NCBI RefSeq assembly: GCF_028280385.1 | Contig: NZ_JANQLX010000010.1 | Coordinates: forward strand, 62,001-126,000 | DNA length: 64,000 nt | DNA from: Allomuricauda sp. | GTDB taxonomy: Bacteria; Bacteroidota; Bacteroidia; Flavobacteriales; Flavobacteriaceae | Direction: 5' to 3' | Part shown: one piece after another, positions 42,306 to 51,411 of the stretch | How the letters are laid out: each line of letters opens with the position of its first letter | How positions within the stretch are numbered: the stretch's first letter is position 1 | Notes under the pieces: generated by a model | Told to the model about the DNA's origin: nothing | The model's database searches: none | The model's input: the letters and a program-made list of their open reading frames with translations, nothing else | Made by a program: the position numbers and the translations under genes

Positions 42306-42359
42306 GGCAAAGGTTTTGGGTTGATTTCGGTTATATTTGCTGTTAAAGATAGCCATTCC

Positions 42360-42749
42360 ATGTTCGTCAAAAAGCAACAAGAAAAATCTGTGGATATTGA
42401 ACAGCATGAGCTTCTGGAAAATGCCCAAAGGCGTATCAAACAGAAGAAAAGACTGTTCTCCCATTTCGTGATCTTCCTGATCGGAAGTGTCTTTTTGGTG
42501 TTGATCAACAAGATCCTAAAGTACGGGGAAGCCTACGATTGGTTTATCTGGGGCATCCTTCTGTGGTCCTTTTTATTTCTTTTCCATGCATTTAACGTCT
42601 TTGTGACCCATAAATTCATGGGGAAGGATTGGGAGCGTGCCCAACGCGAAAAATTGGTGGCCCAGCAAAAGCAGCGCATTTCTGAGATCCAAAAGGAAAT
42701 TGAGACCGAATTTCCCCTGTCCAAAATCAATAAAAAAAAAGATCAGTGA
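42360..42749 (+). CDS. 2TM domain-containing protein
   Basis: 129 residues: basic/helical N-terminus, two membrane helices (about 35-50, FSHFVIFLIGSVFLVLI, and 63-79, FIWGILLWSFLFLFHAF), then FVTHKFMGKDWERAQREK and a long charged helix ending in KINKKKD. This is the Bacteroidota '2TM' layout, sometimes fused to sensor kinases; function unknown. ATG 42360. Its stop overlaps the GTG start of folA (GTGA), so translation is coupled. Confidence 0.88.
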   Translation: MFVKKQQEKSVDIEQHELLENAQRRIKQKKRLFSHFVIFLIGSVFLVLINKILKYGEAYDWFIWGILLWSFLFLFHAFNVFVTHKFMGKDWERAQREKLVAQQKQRISEIQKEIETEFPLSKINKKKDQ

Positions 42750-43240
42750 AACAATTGATCATGATTGCCGCTGCCGCGGAGAACAATGCCCTTGGCATCA
42801 ACAACGATTTGCCCTGGCATTTACCGGACGATTTTAAGCGATTTAAGGCCCTGACTTCCGGCCACAAAATCATCATGGGAAGAAAAACGTTGGAGAGTTT
42901 TCCAAAACCCCTGCCCAACCGGGAACATATTGCCATTAGCAGGGACAAAAACTATGAACCAAAATTTCCCTGTAAAATGGTACATTCCCTTGAAGCTGCC
43001 ATTGAATTGGTGGAAGAAGGGGAAACCGCCTTTATTATAGGAGGGGGTGAAATTTATCGCCAGGCGATGGCCATTGCCACCCATATTGAGCTAACACGGG
43101 TGCATGCAAAAGTTGAAGCGGACACTTTTTTCCCGGAAATCGATGAAACCGAATGGGAATTGGTGCAGGAAGAATACCATCCCACAGACGAAAGGCATAC
43201 TTATAGCTTTAGCTACCTGACCTATGTCCGAAAATCGTAG
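42746..43240 (+). CDS. folA: dihydrofolate reductase
   Basis: Reduces dihydrofolate with NADPH; 164 residues. GTG start at 42746 overlapping the preceding stop; the next ATG (42761) would cut into the first beta strand LIMIAAAAEN. Motifs: NNDLPWHLPDDFKRF (catalytic acid Asp), IIMGRKTLESF (NADPH), PNREHIAISR, FIIGGGEIYRQAM, VEADTFFPEID. Serves the thyA reaction, encoded 23 kb away. Its stop directly abuts the stop of the convergent murI with no intergenic base. Confidence 0.97.
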   Translation: MKQLIMIAAAAENNALGINNDLPWHLPDDFKRFKALTSGHKIIMGRKTLESFPKPLPNREHIAISRDKNYEPKFPCKMVHSLEAAIELVEEGETAFIIGGGEIYRQAMAIATHIELTRVHAKVEADTFFPEIDETEWELVQEEYHPTDERHTYSFSYLTYVRKS

Positions 43241-44020
43241 TTAGAAATCCTTGTACTCCACATCAACTTCAGGGCCGCCTACCATGGAAGTCAATATGTT
43301 TGCCTCGGTATTGATGTAAAATCTATGGGAAGCTTTTCTGTTGAGGTCTGCGTGCAACAAGTTTTTCTTTAGAACCGCTTTGGTTTGTCTTGCCACGGCC
43401 TCCCCGGAATCAATAATTGTAACGTTGGACGGCACTAACTCCTTGATCAACGGGATTAAATAAGGATAGTGGGTACACCCCAGGACCAAACAGTCAATTT
43501 GTTGCTCCAGCATGGGGTTCAAATATTGACTTAACAATGCCTTGGTCTCTTTGGAACGTGCCTCTCCCCGCTCAATGAGTTCCACCAATCCGGTACCCTC
43601 CTGTTCCAGAACCGTGATGCCTTCCGTAAACATTTTGGAGGTACTGTGGAACAACTCACTGGCCAAGGTACCTTTGGTTGCCAGCACACCAACTTTTTTG
43701 GTTTTGGTATGGAGGGCGGCAGGCTTGATGGCCGGCTCTATACCAATAAACGGAACTTGGTAATGGGCCCGAAGATAATCTATGGCATTGGTTGTTGCCG
43801 TATTGCAGGCCACCACGATCAACTTGCAGTCCATACTGAGCAGGTATTCGGTGTTCTTGATGCTAAGCTGTAGGATTTCTTCCTTGGGTTTTGCCCCGTA
43901 GGGTGCATTATGGCTATCGGCCAAATATATAGTATCCTCATGGGGAAGCATTTTTACGATTTCCCTCCAAATAGAGGTGCCTCCAATACCAGAATCAAAA
44001 ATACCGATGGGTTTAACCAT
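43241..44020 (-). CDS. murI: glutamate racemase
   Basis: Supplies D-glutamate for peptidoglycan; 259 residues. Catalytic acid/base set: Asp in IFDSGIGGTSIW, first Cys in VVACNTATTNAI and second Cys in LVLGCTHYPYLIPLI, plus GVLATKGTLASELF. Last gene of the minus-strand envelope block, 90 bases after the first OmpH-like gene and separated by a terminator hairpin. Converges with folA. Confidence 0.97.
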   Translation of the reverse strand: MVKPIGIFDSGIGGTSIWREIVKMLPHEDTIYLADSHNAPYGAKPKEEILQLSIKNTEYLLSMDCKLIVVACNTATTNAIDYLRAHYQVPFIGIEPAIKPAALHTKTKKVGVLATKGTLASELFHSTSKMFTEGITVLEQEGTGLVELIERGEARSKETKALLSQYLNPMLEQQIDCLVLGCTHYPYLIPLIKELVPSNVTIIDSGEAVARQTKAVLKKNLLHADLNRKASHRFYINTEANILTSMVGGPEVDVEYKDF

Positions 44021-44056
44021 GTTTAAAAGTAAGTACTAAAGTTAAGTTTAGCGCAC

Positions 44057-44089
44057 AAAAAAACCGCTTTTCCAAGGAAGAAGCGGTTT
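44057..44089 (-). terminator. intrinsic terminator after ompH
   Basis: AAACCGCTT (44089-44081) with AAGCGGTTT (44069-44061) on the minus strand, followed by a T run (44063-44057). It lies between the second ompH and murI. Confidence 0.85.
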
Positions 44090-44110
44090 CCATTTTATTT
44101 TAAGTAACCC

Positions 44111-44620
44111 TTAGAATCCCAATTCCTGTTTTACTTCAGGAAGGATATCCTTTCCTTTGGCAACGATCAGACTTAATCCTGGACTTGCATCAATAACGTA
44201 ATCCACGCCCAAGGAAGCGGCCACTTTTTCAATGGCGTTTTTGGCTTTATCGGAAATTGGAGCGAACAATTCCTGTTGCTTTTTCTGCATTTCCTGAAGC
44301 GCAGCCTGCTCAGCTTCTTGGATGTTCTTTTCGTATCCTTGAAGTTCTATGGCCCTTTTTTCGTTCTCTTCCCTTGATTTGGAAGTGGACTCATTTTGGT
44401 ATTGAGTGGCTTTATTTCTTAATTCGGTCATGGAACTTTCGATATCTGCCCTATAGGTTTCCTGCAATTTCTTAAGCTCCGCTTGGGCAGCTTGCATCTC
44501 CGGCATTTCAGACAATAATTGCTGTACATTGATATGGGCAACTTTGCTCTGGGCATTTACAAAACCCGCTGCTGCAACGAATAAAACCAAGGCTACCGCA
44601 ATTTTCTTTACATTTTTCAT
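44111..44620 (-). CDS. OmpH/Skp family periplasmic chaperone
   Basis: 169 residues, signal peptide (KKIAVALVLFVAAAGFVNA), then SKVAHINVQQLLSEMPEMQAAQ, long coiled-coil arms (about 45-115) and the returning KVAASLGVDYVIDASPG strand. Skp-type chaperones hold unfolded outer-membrane proteins for BamA, which is encoded two genes upstream. The second OmpH-like protein is encoded just before it. Confidence 0.93.
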   Translation of the reverse strand: MKNVKKIAVALVLFVAAAGFVNAQSKVAHINVQQLLSEMPEMQAAQAELKKLQETYRADIESSMTELRNKATQYQNESTSKSREENEKRAIELQGYEKNIQEAEQAALQEMQKKQQELFAPISDKAKNAIEKVAASLGVDYVIDASPGLSLIVAKGKDILPEVKQELGF

Positions 44621-44668
44621 GATTCTCTAAGTTATACTATTTTGAATGTTAATTTTAGTGTTTCAATA

Positions 44669-45505
44669 TTATTGTTGTATTGAATCCTTTTGTTGTTCCT
44701 GCGCGTTTTTGCGTTCTTCCAGCTTGGCCTTCCGCTTGGCATCGCGCTCTTCCAATAATTTTTTTCTTCTGGCCTCATAGGCCTTTTTCCGTTCTTCCCG
44801 TAACCTCAGTTGCTCGGCTCTGCGATCCTCTGCCGCCTTGGCCCGTGCTGCCTGGGTTTCCTCTGCTTTGGCCTGTCTTGCCTTTAAGGCTTCGCTCACT
44901 TCCTTCTCCTCCTCGGCCTGTTCTTCCCTAAATTGGTCCAACCTGCTTTTTTCCTTCTGCTTTTTGTTGGACTTGCTCACTTTCCTGGTTCGTGCTATTT
45001 CCCTTAAAACCAAGTCACTGATATCGTGTCTTTTTTCGGAATACAACATTACGACATCTGCGGATTTATCAAAAATAAAATCGTATCTTTTATTTCCGCC
45101 TATTTTTTGCACTTCATTGAATACCTGGTCCTGTATGGGCTGTATCAGCAGCTGTTTTTGCAGCACCAAATCCCCTTGCGGTCCAAAGCGATCCTGTTGG
45201 TAATCCAACATTTCCGTTTCCAGAATTTGGATTTCCTCCTCACGTTCGGCGATCAGCTCATCCGTTAGTAGAACTTTCTCGGCCATAAGATCCTTTTTCA
45301 TTTGCTCGATCACACTTTGTTTGAGCTCAATTTCCTGTTTCCACTTCACGGCCTTGGCATTCAACTGTTCTGTTGCATCCCGATACTCTTCCACATTTTC
45401 GAGGATATATTCCATATCAACATAGCCGATACGGACTCCCCGTTGTGAAAAACCATATAGGGACATGGCTAAAACAGTTAATGTCAAAAGAACTTTGGTC
45501 TTCAT
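44669..45505 (-). CDS. OmpH/Skp family protein with long basic coiled-coil tail
   Basis: 278 residues, start ATG 45505 (signal peptide MKTKVLLTLTVLAMSLYGFSQ; an in-frame codon 39 bases upstream is rejected). The OmpH core (RIGYVDMEYILENVEEYRD to KRYDFIFDKSADVVMLYSEKRHDIS) is followed by about 100 residues of Arg/Lys/Glu/Ala-rich coiled coil (AEETQAARAKAAEDRRAEQLRLREERKK) not present in Skp. Between bamA and the second ompH in the conserved block. Confidence 0.92.
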   Translation of the reverse strand: MKTKVLLTLTVLAMSLYGFSQRGVRIGYVDMEYILENVEEYRDATEQLNAKAVKWKQEIELKQSVIEQMKKDLMAEKVLLTDELIAEREEEIQILETEMLDYQQDRFGPQGDLVLQKQLLIQPIQDQVFNEVQKIGGNKRYDFIFDKSADVVMLYSEKRHDISDLVLREIARTRKVSKSNKKQKEKSRLDQFREEQAEEEKEVSEALKARQAKAEETQAARAKAAEDRRAEQLRLREERKKAYEARRKKLLEERDAKRKAKLEERKNAQEQQKDSIQQ

Positions 45506-45604
45506 TTTTTGATTCCGCTTTTTACAAAGAAAATATCGTGCCAAAATAACTAATTAATTTAAAATGAGTTATTTATCAGTTATTATGACGCGATTATCTT
45601 TTGG

Positions 45605-48274
45605 TTAAAACTGCTGCCCGATGATGAAGTGCGTTTGCCAGCCGCTGGGTCCGTTGGAAGAAGGATTTGCATCTGTATCAAATCCATAACCAAAGTCGAT
45701 ACCCAATAGACCGAATGCCGGCATAAAAATACGTAGCCCCACTCCGGCAGATCTTTTTAATTCAAACGGATTATACTCACTAAAATTGTTAAACGCGTTA
45801 CCTGCTTCTAAAAAAGAAAGTGCATAAATGGATGCTGAAGGTTTTAAGGTCAGTGGATAACGCAGTTCCAAAGAGAATTTATTGTAGATGGTACCCCCAT
45901 CCCGTTCTTGGTTTCCGGTAACTGGATTGGTACTGAAGGGCGTTAAGGAACTGTTCTCATAACCCCTTAACTGGATAACGTCCCTGCCGTCCAAGGTAAA
46001 GTTGCCTAAACCATCACCTCCCACGAAGAACCTTTCAAAAGGTACGGCACCAATATCATTGTTATAACTGCCCAGGAAACCAAATTCAGCGTTGGTCCGT
46101 AGCACGAGCTTGTCCACTAAATTGGTATACCAGTCCCCCTTGAATTTAATCTTGTAGAATTCAAGTAACTTAAAGCGTTCCTCTTCCAATCGCTCCAAGT
46201 CATCACTCAATTGGGCAAACTCCACCTGCTCCTCGGATGTTGCTGGGTTGGGCCCAATCTCAAACAATCTGGCGGTAATTTCGTCAATATCCGATCTGAT
46301 CTGTTTGTAATCCTTGCTACCAAACAGGGAATAGGGAGGTGTAAATTTAGCGGTAAGCTCAAAATTAGAACCTGTCAAGGGAAATATTCTACTTGGCCCT
46401 TGGGAGCTCCTTGAAATTCCCAGCGTATAGCTCAAGGAATTGGAGCTACCGTTACCAAAATTAAAGAGACCATTATTAAAATCGTTGAAATCGTACAACT
46501 GGTAGCTCATGGAGTGCGAGATGGTGAAATAATCATCAGGCCACTGTACCCGCTTGGCCAAACCAGCGGATATTCCGGTAATGGCAAACCCACGGTCGCG
46601 GTCCACATCTATCCTGCCCCTATTGGTAAAACTTGTGGCAAATTGCTGCGTCCTGGATAAGGAAAGATTGAAACGGACCGGCTTTTTTCCTCCAAGCCAA
46701 GGTTCCGCGAAATTCAAACTATATACCCTAAAGGTCCTACTAGCCTGCAATCTGAGGGCAAAGGTCTGACCATCCCCCATGGGAACTGGTTTGTAGGCCT
46801 CGCCATTAAATATGTTTTTCAAAGAGAAGTTACTAAATGAAAGTCCCAGGGTACCTATAAATCCACCCCCACCAAAACCTCCTTGTAGCTCGATCTGGCT
46901 GGAACCTGATTCCACTAGGCTATATTGGATATCAACCGTACCTGCATTGGGATCGGGATTTTGGATGTCCGGGGTAATCTGTTCGGCATCAAAGAAGCCC
47001 AACTGCCCAAGTTCCCGGATACTACGTACAATATTGTCCTTGCTGTATTTTTGGCCTGGACGTGTTCTCAATTCCCTAAAGATCACATGGTCATTGGTCT
47101 TATCGTTCCCAACTACGGTAACGTGATCTAGAAACGTTTCCTTACCCTCAATAATACGTATCTCAAAATTGATGGTGTCGTTTACCGCAGAGACCTCAAC
47201 CGGGTTAATACTGGAAAATAAATAACCGTTGTTTTGATAGAGGTTGGTCAAATCCTGTCCATCGGGCTTGCTATCGTCCGCTATACGTTTTTTGAGGAGA
47301 ACACCATTATAGGTAGCTCCTTTACGAATACCTAGCACTTGGCTCAATTGCCGGTCTGTGTATACCGAATTACCCACAAAATTGATGTCGCCAAAGTAAT
47401 ATTTGTCCCCTTCCTCTACCTTAATTTTTAGGTCGATGTTGTTTTCATCCACCTTGACAAAGGTATCGGAGAGAATACGTGCATCCCTATACCCTCGCTC
47501 TGCGTAGGTGTCCACCATATTGGAGAGATCCTCCTTGTAGTCTGCCTCAATATATTTCGATTTCTTCCAAAATCGATAGAGCTTCTTCTTCTTGGTCTTT
47601 TTTAAGGATTTGCGGAGTCTTTTGTCTGTAAGCTTTTCATTCCCCTCAAATACAATGTTCCTGATCTTTACCTTATCGCCTTTCTTTACATTGATGACCA
47701 TATTCTCCGTGTTGGTCCCAGTGGTGTCCGAAGCTGTTACAATATGGACTTGAGCATTGAGATAGCCCTGTTTTTTGTACTTGTTCTGAAGGTAGTTTTT
47801 GGTATTGGCAATAAGGCTTTCTGTTATTTTCTTGCCTTTTTTGAGGTCGGTATCGTTCAGTATGTCCTCTACCTTACGTTTTTTCACCCCATATATGGTA
47901 ACGTTTGAAAGTGTTGGTCGTTCCAAAATGTTGAGTTCCAAGAATATCTGGTCTCCTTCAATTTTGGTGTAGAACACCTCTACATTGCTGAACAACTCCA
48001 AGCTCCATAATTTCTTGATGACCGCACTGATCTGATCTCCTGGAATGGTGATGGGCTGCCCTACCCTAAGGCCTGTATAGGTTTTTACTGTTTGCTCATT
48101 ATAGCTTTGCAGTCCCGTAACGGTAAGACCCCCTAAAATATAATCCTTTCCATCCTCGAAGGAGGTTTCTTGCGCAAAGCCTTGGGCGGTGAATAGAAGT
48201 AGAAGGAGTAGTTTTAGGTATAGTTGGGCGGTATGTTTTGCTTGCTTAATTGAGTTGTTCGCTAGTTTTTCCAA
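45605..48274 (-). CDS. bamA: outer-membrane protein assembly factor BamA
   Basis: Core of the BAM machine, 889 residues: signal peptide, five POTRA domains (about 45-430; e.g. GGLTVTGLQSYNEQTV, NIVFEGNEKLTDKRLRK, DINFVGNSVYTDRQLSQVLG) and a 16-strand barrel including the VGGDGLGNFTLDGRDVIQLRGYEN loop-6 region and C-terminal FIIGQQF. Inserted in the barrel is a charged segment (IRSDIDEITARLFEIG..LERLEEERFKLLEFYK) seen in Flavobacteriia. The frame has no ATG or GTG before the signal peptide: translation begins at TTG 48274, 29 bases inside uppS, implying coupling. Confidence 0.96.
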   Translation of the reverse strand: MEKLANNSIKQAKHTAQLYLKLLLLLLFTAQGFAQETSFEDGKDYILGGLTVTGLQSYNEQTVKTYTGLRVGQPITIPGDQISAVIKKLWSLELFSNVEVFYTKIEGDQIFLELNILERPTLSNVTIYGVKKRKVEDILNDTDLKKGKKITESLIANTKNYLQNKYKKQGYLNAQVHIVTASDTTGTNTENMVINVKKGDKVKIRNIVFEGNEKLTDKRLRKSLKKTKKKKLYRFWKKSKYIEADYKEDLSNMVDTYAERGYRDARILSDTFVKVDENNIDLKIKVEEGDKYYFGDINFVGNSVYTDRQLSQVLGIRKGATYNGVLLKKRIADDSKPDGQDLTNLYQNNGYLFSSINPVEVSAVNDTINFEIRIIEGKETFLDHVTVVGNDKTNDHVIFRELRTRPGQKYSKDNIVRSIRELGQLGFFDAEQITPDIQNPDPNAGTVDIQYSLVESGSSQIELQGGFGGGGFIGTLGLSFSNFSLKNIFNGEAYKPVPMGDGQTFALRLQASRTFRVYSLNFAEPWLGGKKPVRFNLSLSRTQQFATSFTNRGRIDVDRDRGFAITGISAGLAKRVQWPDDYFTISHSMSYQLYDFNDFNNGLFNFGNGSSNSLSYTLGISRSSQGPSRIFPLTGSNFELTAKFTPPYSLFGSKDYKQIRSDIDEITARLFEIGPNPATSEEQVEFAQLSDDLERLEEERFKLLEFYKIKFKGDWYTNLVDKLVLRTNAEFGFLGSYNNDIGAVPFERFFVGGDGLGNFTLDGRDVIQLRGYENSSLTPFSTNPVTGNQERDGGTIYNKFSLELRYPLTLKPSASIYALSFLEAGNAFNNFSEYNPFELKRSAGVGLRIFMPAFGLLGIDFGYGFDTDANPSSNGPSGWQTHFIIGQQF

Positions 48275-48986
48275 ATCGTCGTTCTCTATTTTGGTAACTT
48301 AATATTGCCTCTACCAAATGATGTTCACTAAAATCGGGCCAAAATACATCATTAAAATATAATTCGGCGTATGCAATCTGCCAAAGTAAAAAATTGCTGA
48401 TACGTTGTTCGCCGCTAGTACGTATCAATAGGTCCACATCTGGCAAAAAATGCGTGTAAAGATGTGTATTTATAACGGTTTCGTCAATATTTTCGGGTGA
48501 AATTATATTATTTTTAACTTTGGATGCTATGTCTTTTACGGCTGATTTTATCTCCTCCCTAGAGCCGTAGCTTAGCGCCAAGGTAAGGGTCATTCCAGAG
48601 TTTTTGGAGGTTTTGGAAATGACTTCGGAAAGTTCTTTTTGGGCCTTGGAGGGTAATGACTGAATATTTCCGATAGTCTTTAACCTTATGTTGTTCTTGT
48701 TCAAGGTCTTGACCTCTTTGCGCAATGAGGCCACCAAAAGTTTCATCAAGGTTTCCACCTCCAGTTTGGGCCTGTTCCAGTTTTCTGTTGAAAAAGCGTA
48801 AAGGGTAAGAAATTGTATTTGAAGTTTGGCACAGTTCTCCACCGTTCTCCGGACGGCTTCCACCCCGTTTTCATGCCCAAAAACCCTAAGTCTACCGCGT
48901 TCTTTGGCCCACCGGCCGTTACCGTCCATGATTACGGCAACATGTTTTGGAAGTTTGTCGGTATCTACGTCCTCTAATGTGTACAT
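48246..48986 (-). CDS. uppS: isoprenyl transferase (undecaprenyl diphosphate synthase)
   Basis: Makes the C55 lipid carrier for peptidoglycan; 246 residues from ATG 48986, one base after the upstream DUF6089 stop (a longer frame from 49022 is rejected). Motifs: HVAVIMDGNGRWAKERG (catalytic Asp), GHENGVEAVRRTVENC, LTLYAFSTENWNRP, ALSYGSREEI, DVDLLIRTSGEQRISNFLLWQIAYAELYF. Overlaps bamA. Confidence 0.97.
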   Translation of the reverse strand: MYTLEDVDTDKLPKHVAVIMDGNGRWAKERGRLRVFGHENGVEAVRRTVENCAKLQIQFLTLYAFSTENWNRPKLEVETLMKLLVASLRKEVKTLNKNNIRLKTIGNIQSLPSKAQKELSEVISKTSKNSGMTLTLALSYGSREEIKSAVKDIASKVKNNIISPENIDETVINTHLYTHFLPDVDLLIRTSGEQRISNFLLWQIAYAELYFNDVFWPDFSEHHLVEAILSYQNRERRFGKTSEQLN

Positions 48987-48987
48987 T

Positions 48988-49674
48988 TTATTCAAAACAA
49001 TCCTGGCAAGGTTTACGTCCAAAGGTATAGGTCAATGTAAAACCTGTAAAGACGTACCAGTCATCGCTTAGAATATTTCCAAATCGAAATTGTTCAAAAT
49101 TGGAACCTTCCGGATTACTTGCATCCAAGTTGTCCGTAAAGGTATATCTTGCCCCAATCTCCGCACCCAGAATCAAAAACTGATTTAAGCGATACTTGGC
49201 CCCTACCGTCATTGGAATTGCAAAACTACCTTCTTTTTGGTTAATATCCTGCACCACGAGGGCATCAAAATAATTAAAATCGTACCTAAAGTAGGTCAAT
49301 CCCGTGTAAAGATAAGGGGTAAAGGCAGGCCCCAACCGGTGAAGATTGTATTCCACAAAGTTGAATTCCAAGCCTATTGAAGCTTCCAAGATTGAATTAT
49401 CCGCGCTATATCCGCGCTGTTGCCTGGATCCCTTGCTCGATTTTTCATCATCAAAGGACATGGTTCCGTAGATGGCCGAGGCCCTCCAGGCATATCTTTT
49501 ACTTTTGTTCCACTTAAAAATGCCCCCGAACGCAGGTCCCGTGGGCGAAATGTAGTTGGTCTGTCCCACATCGCCAATACCATTGGCTCCACCAGCAAAC
49601 ACACCTATTTCGTATGTCTGCGCATTGACCTTGAGCATACCACATAAAAAAATTGCAAACAAAACTATTCGCAT
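48988..49674 (-). CDS. DUF6089 family outer-membrane beta-barrel protein
   Basis: 228 residues with signal peptide MRIVLFAIFLCGMLKVNA. Repeated amphipathic strands (YEIGVFAGGANGIGDVG, YAWRASAIYG, LGLEFNFVEYNLH-like segments, YRLNQFLILGAEIGARYTF, WYVFTGFTLTYTFG) fit a small barrel. Ends with KPCQDCFE. Fixed position between nadK and uppS in Flavobacteriia suggests a role in the envelope, not defined. Confidence 0.9.
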   Translation of the reverse strand: MRIVLFAIFLCGMLKVNAQTYEIGVFAGGANGIGDVGQTNYISPTGPAFGGIFKWNKSKRYAWRASAIYGTMSFDDEKSSKGSRQQRGYSADNSILEASIGLEFNFVEYNLHRLGPAFTPYLYTGLTYFRYDFNYFDALVVQDINQKEGSFAIPMTVGAKYRLNQFLILGAEIGARYTFTDNLDASNPEGSNFEQFRFGNILSDDWYVFTGFTLTYTFGRKPCQDCFE

Positions 49675-49785
49675 ACCAACCAGATAATTATCATGTTAAG
49701 AGTAGAGGAAGGTCAATAGAATACCGGGTTATAATTGTTCTCCTTTGTTAAACAGTTTTTGGCCCCATTTATTGTTTGGTACCGC

Positions 49786-50667
49786 TTAATTGCGTTTATC
49801 TTGGCCCCAAAGGAGTTTGTTGCGAAGGGTCTTTAAGAAGCTTTCCGATTTATATTCTATCATTTTAATATTGAAATTTGTCTTTTTTATCCTAATTTCC
49901 TTGCCATTGGGAATACTTGCAATACGGGAATCCAATGAAACCAAATGGTTTTCTTCCCGGCCCGAAACCTTTAATCGGATATGCGTATCGTCTGAAATGA
50001 CCAAAGGCCTTGCATTGAGGTTATGGGGTGCTATTGGGGTAAGCACAAGTGATTTTGCACTTGGCGCTATGACCGGACCACCACAGCTCAAGGAATATCC
50101 CGTGGATCCGGTTGGAGTGGACACGATCAGCCCATCTGCCCAATACGAGGTAAGGTACTCGTCATTCAAGTAGGTTTCCACGGTGATCATGGAGGTGGTA
50201 TCCTTTCGGCTTACGGTAATTTCGTTAAGGGCAAAATTGATATCCGCAAATTCTTCCAGGTCCTCGTTCACGGCCACTTCAACCAGACTGCGTTCCTCAA
50301 TACTGTAAGCTCCAGCCACAAATTCGGTAATCACCTTGCGTACGTCTTCCTTTTTAAAGGTTGACAAAAAACCCAATCTTCCGGTATTTACCCCTACTAT
50401 GGGAATGCCCAAGTCCCGTACATAGGTCACCGCCCTTAGCATGGTACCATCGCCGCCAAAACTCACGAACATATCAAAGGAGTCGTCCAAACCGGCCTCT
50501 TGGGAAAAAGTATCGTGGGAAAACCCGGCAAGGCACCCATCAATTTTGTTACAGAAATCCTCTTCAATGGAAACAGAGGCATTGATCCCTTGTAATTCTT
50601 CCATCAATTCCAGAACATAGGTTTGATCCTGTTCTTGGAACGTTTGACCGTAAATCGCAACCTTCAT
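49786..50667 (-). CDS. nadK: NAD kinase
   Basis: Phosphorylates NAD to NADP with ATP; 293 residues. The GGDGT motif (FVSFGGDGTMLRAVTYV), GVNTGRLGFLSTF, NEITVSRKDTTSMITVE and the conserved glycine-rich PTGSTGYSLSCGGPVIAP are present. One base after the CBS-protein stop, so cotranscribed; 111 bases before DUF6089. Confidence 0.97.
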   Translation of the reverse strand: MKVAIYGQTFQEQDQTYVLELMEELQGINASVSIEEDFCNKIDGCLAGFSHDTFSQEAGLDDSFDMFVSFGGDGTMLRAVTYVRDLGIPIVGVNTGRLGFLSTFKKEDVRKVITEFVAGAYSIEERSLVEVAVNEDLEEFADINFALNEITVSRKDTTSMITVETYLNDEYLTSYWADGLIVSTPTGSTGYSLSCGGPVIAPSAKSLVLTPIAPHNLNARPLVISDDTHIRLKVSGREENHLVSLDSRIASIPNGKEIRIKKTNFNIKMIEYKSESFLKTLRNKLLWGQDKRN

Positions 50668-50668
50668 G

Positions 50669-51325
50669 CTAAACGTTAAGGTATTTTTCCAAGTAATCCG
50701 ACCGTTGTTTCAGGTCCTCCAAAAACTGGTCGTCATTGTTCCCAAAAACTATGGTGTAGTTATACCGTCTAAAGGTTTGGGTCACTTCATTGAGGTTAAG
50801 GGTACCTATTTTAAGGGTGATTTGGACCACATCATTTTGGGAATCGGTGATAAAGGCGCCCAGCAATCTGGCATTGTTACCTTCCACAATTTGGGCAATT
50901 TCACTAAAGGAATAGTCCTTGATCCCCGTAGCAATCACCAAAATTCCACCGGGTTCCTTAAAAAATGGGGTGTCAATAAAATCAGCCACCACATCTTCCA
51001 AATCGTAATAACCAATGATCACATGGTTCTCATCCAAAACAGGAAGTACATTGGAGTCGTTTCTAGAGAACATTTCCAGAACATCCAACCAAGAGGTCTC
51101 CTTGGTCACAAAAAAAGTCTCCAGGTCTATTCGGAATTCGTCAATGGTCTTATCAGGCTCAAAACAAGCCAGGTCATTCTCGGAAAGGGCACCAATATAA
51201 ATGCCATCCTCCGAGACGGCCACATGGGAAAAGGTAGTTTCCTTAAAGAAGCGTATGACTTCCTCCAAGGTTTCCGAGGCCTCAAAAACAGGAACCGATG
51301 TTATTATTCTGTTCTGGATTTGCAT
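50669..51325 (-). CDS. CBS-domain protein with ACT-like C-terminus
   Basis: 218 residues, soluble. Two CBS motifs (about 1-60: IITSVPVFEASETLEEVIRFFKE..HVAVSEDGIYIGALSENDL; about 66-125: LDVLEMFSRNDSNVLPVLDENHVIIGYYDLEDVVADF) then an ACT-like region (GGILVIATGIKDYSFSEIAQIVEGNNARLLGAF). CBS pairs sense adenosyl nucleotides. First gene of the block leading to nadK and bamA; divergent from pdxJ. Confidence 0.92.
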   Translation of the reverse strand: MQIQNRIITSVPVFEASETLEEVIRFFKETTFSHVAVSEDGIYIGALSENDLACFEPDKTIDEFRIDLETFFVTKETSWLDVLEMFSRNDSNVLPVLDENHVIIGYYDLEDVVADFIDTPFFKEPGGILVIATGIKDYSFSEIAQIVEGNNARLLGAFITDSQNDVVQITLKIGTLNLNEVTQTFRRYNYTIVFGNNDDQFLEDLKQRSDYLEKYLNV

Positions 51326-51411
51326 AACAATTCTATTGGGCGCAAAATACTAATTTTAAATCGCAAAAGGCGTGCCTAATTCTTATTTTTGGCTTTCAAA
51401 AATGGAAGTCC

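Noticed and set aside
50666..51379. Plus-strand open frame of 237 codons over the CBS gene
   Set aside because: Antisense shadow of the CBS-domain protein, which has clear domain motifs and operon context with nadK.
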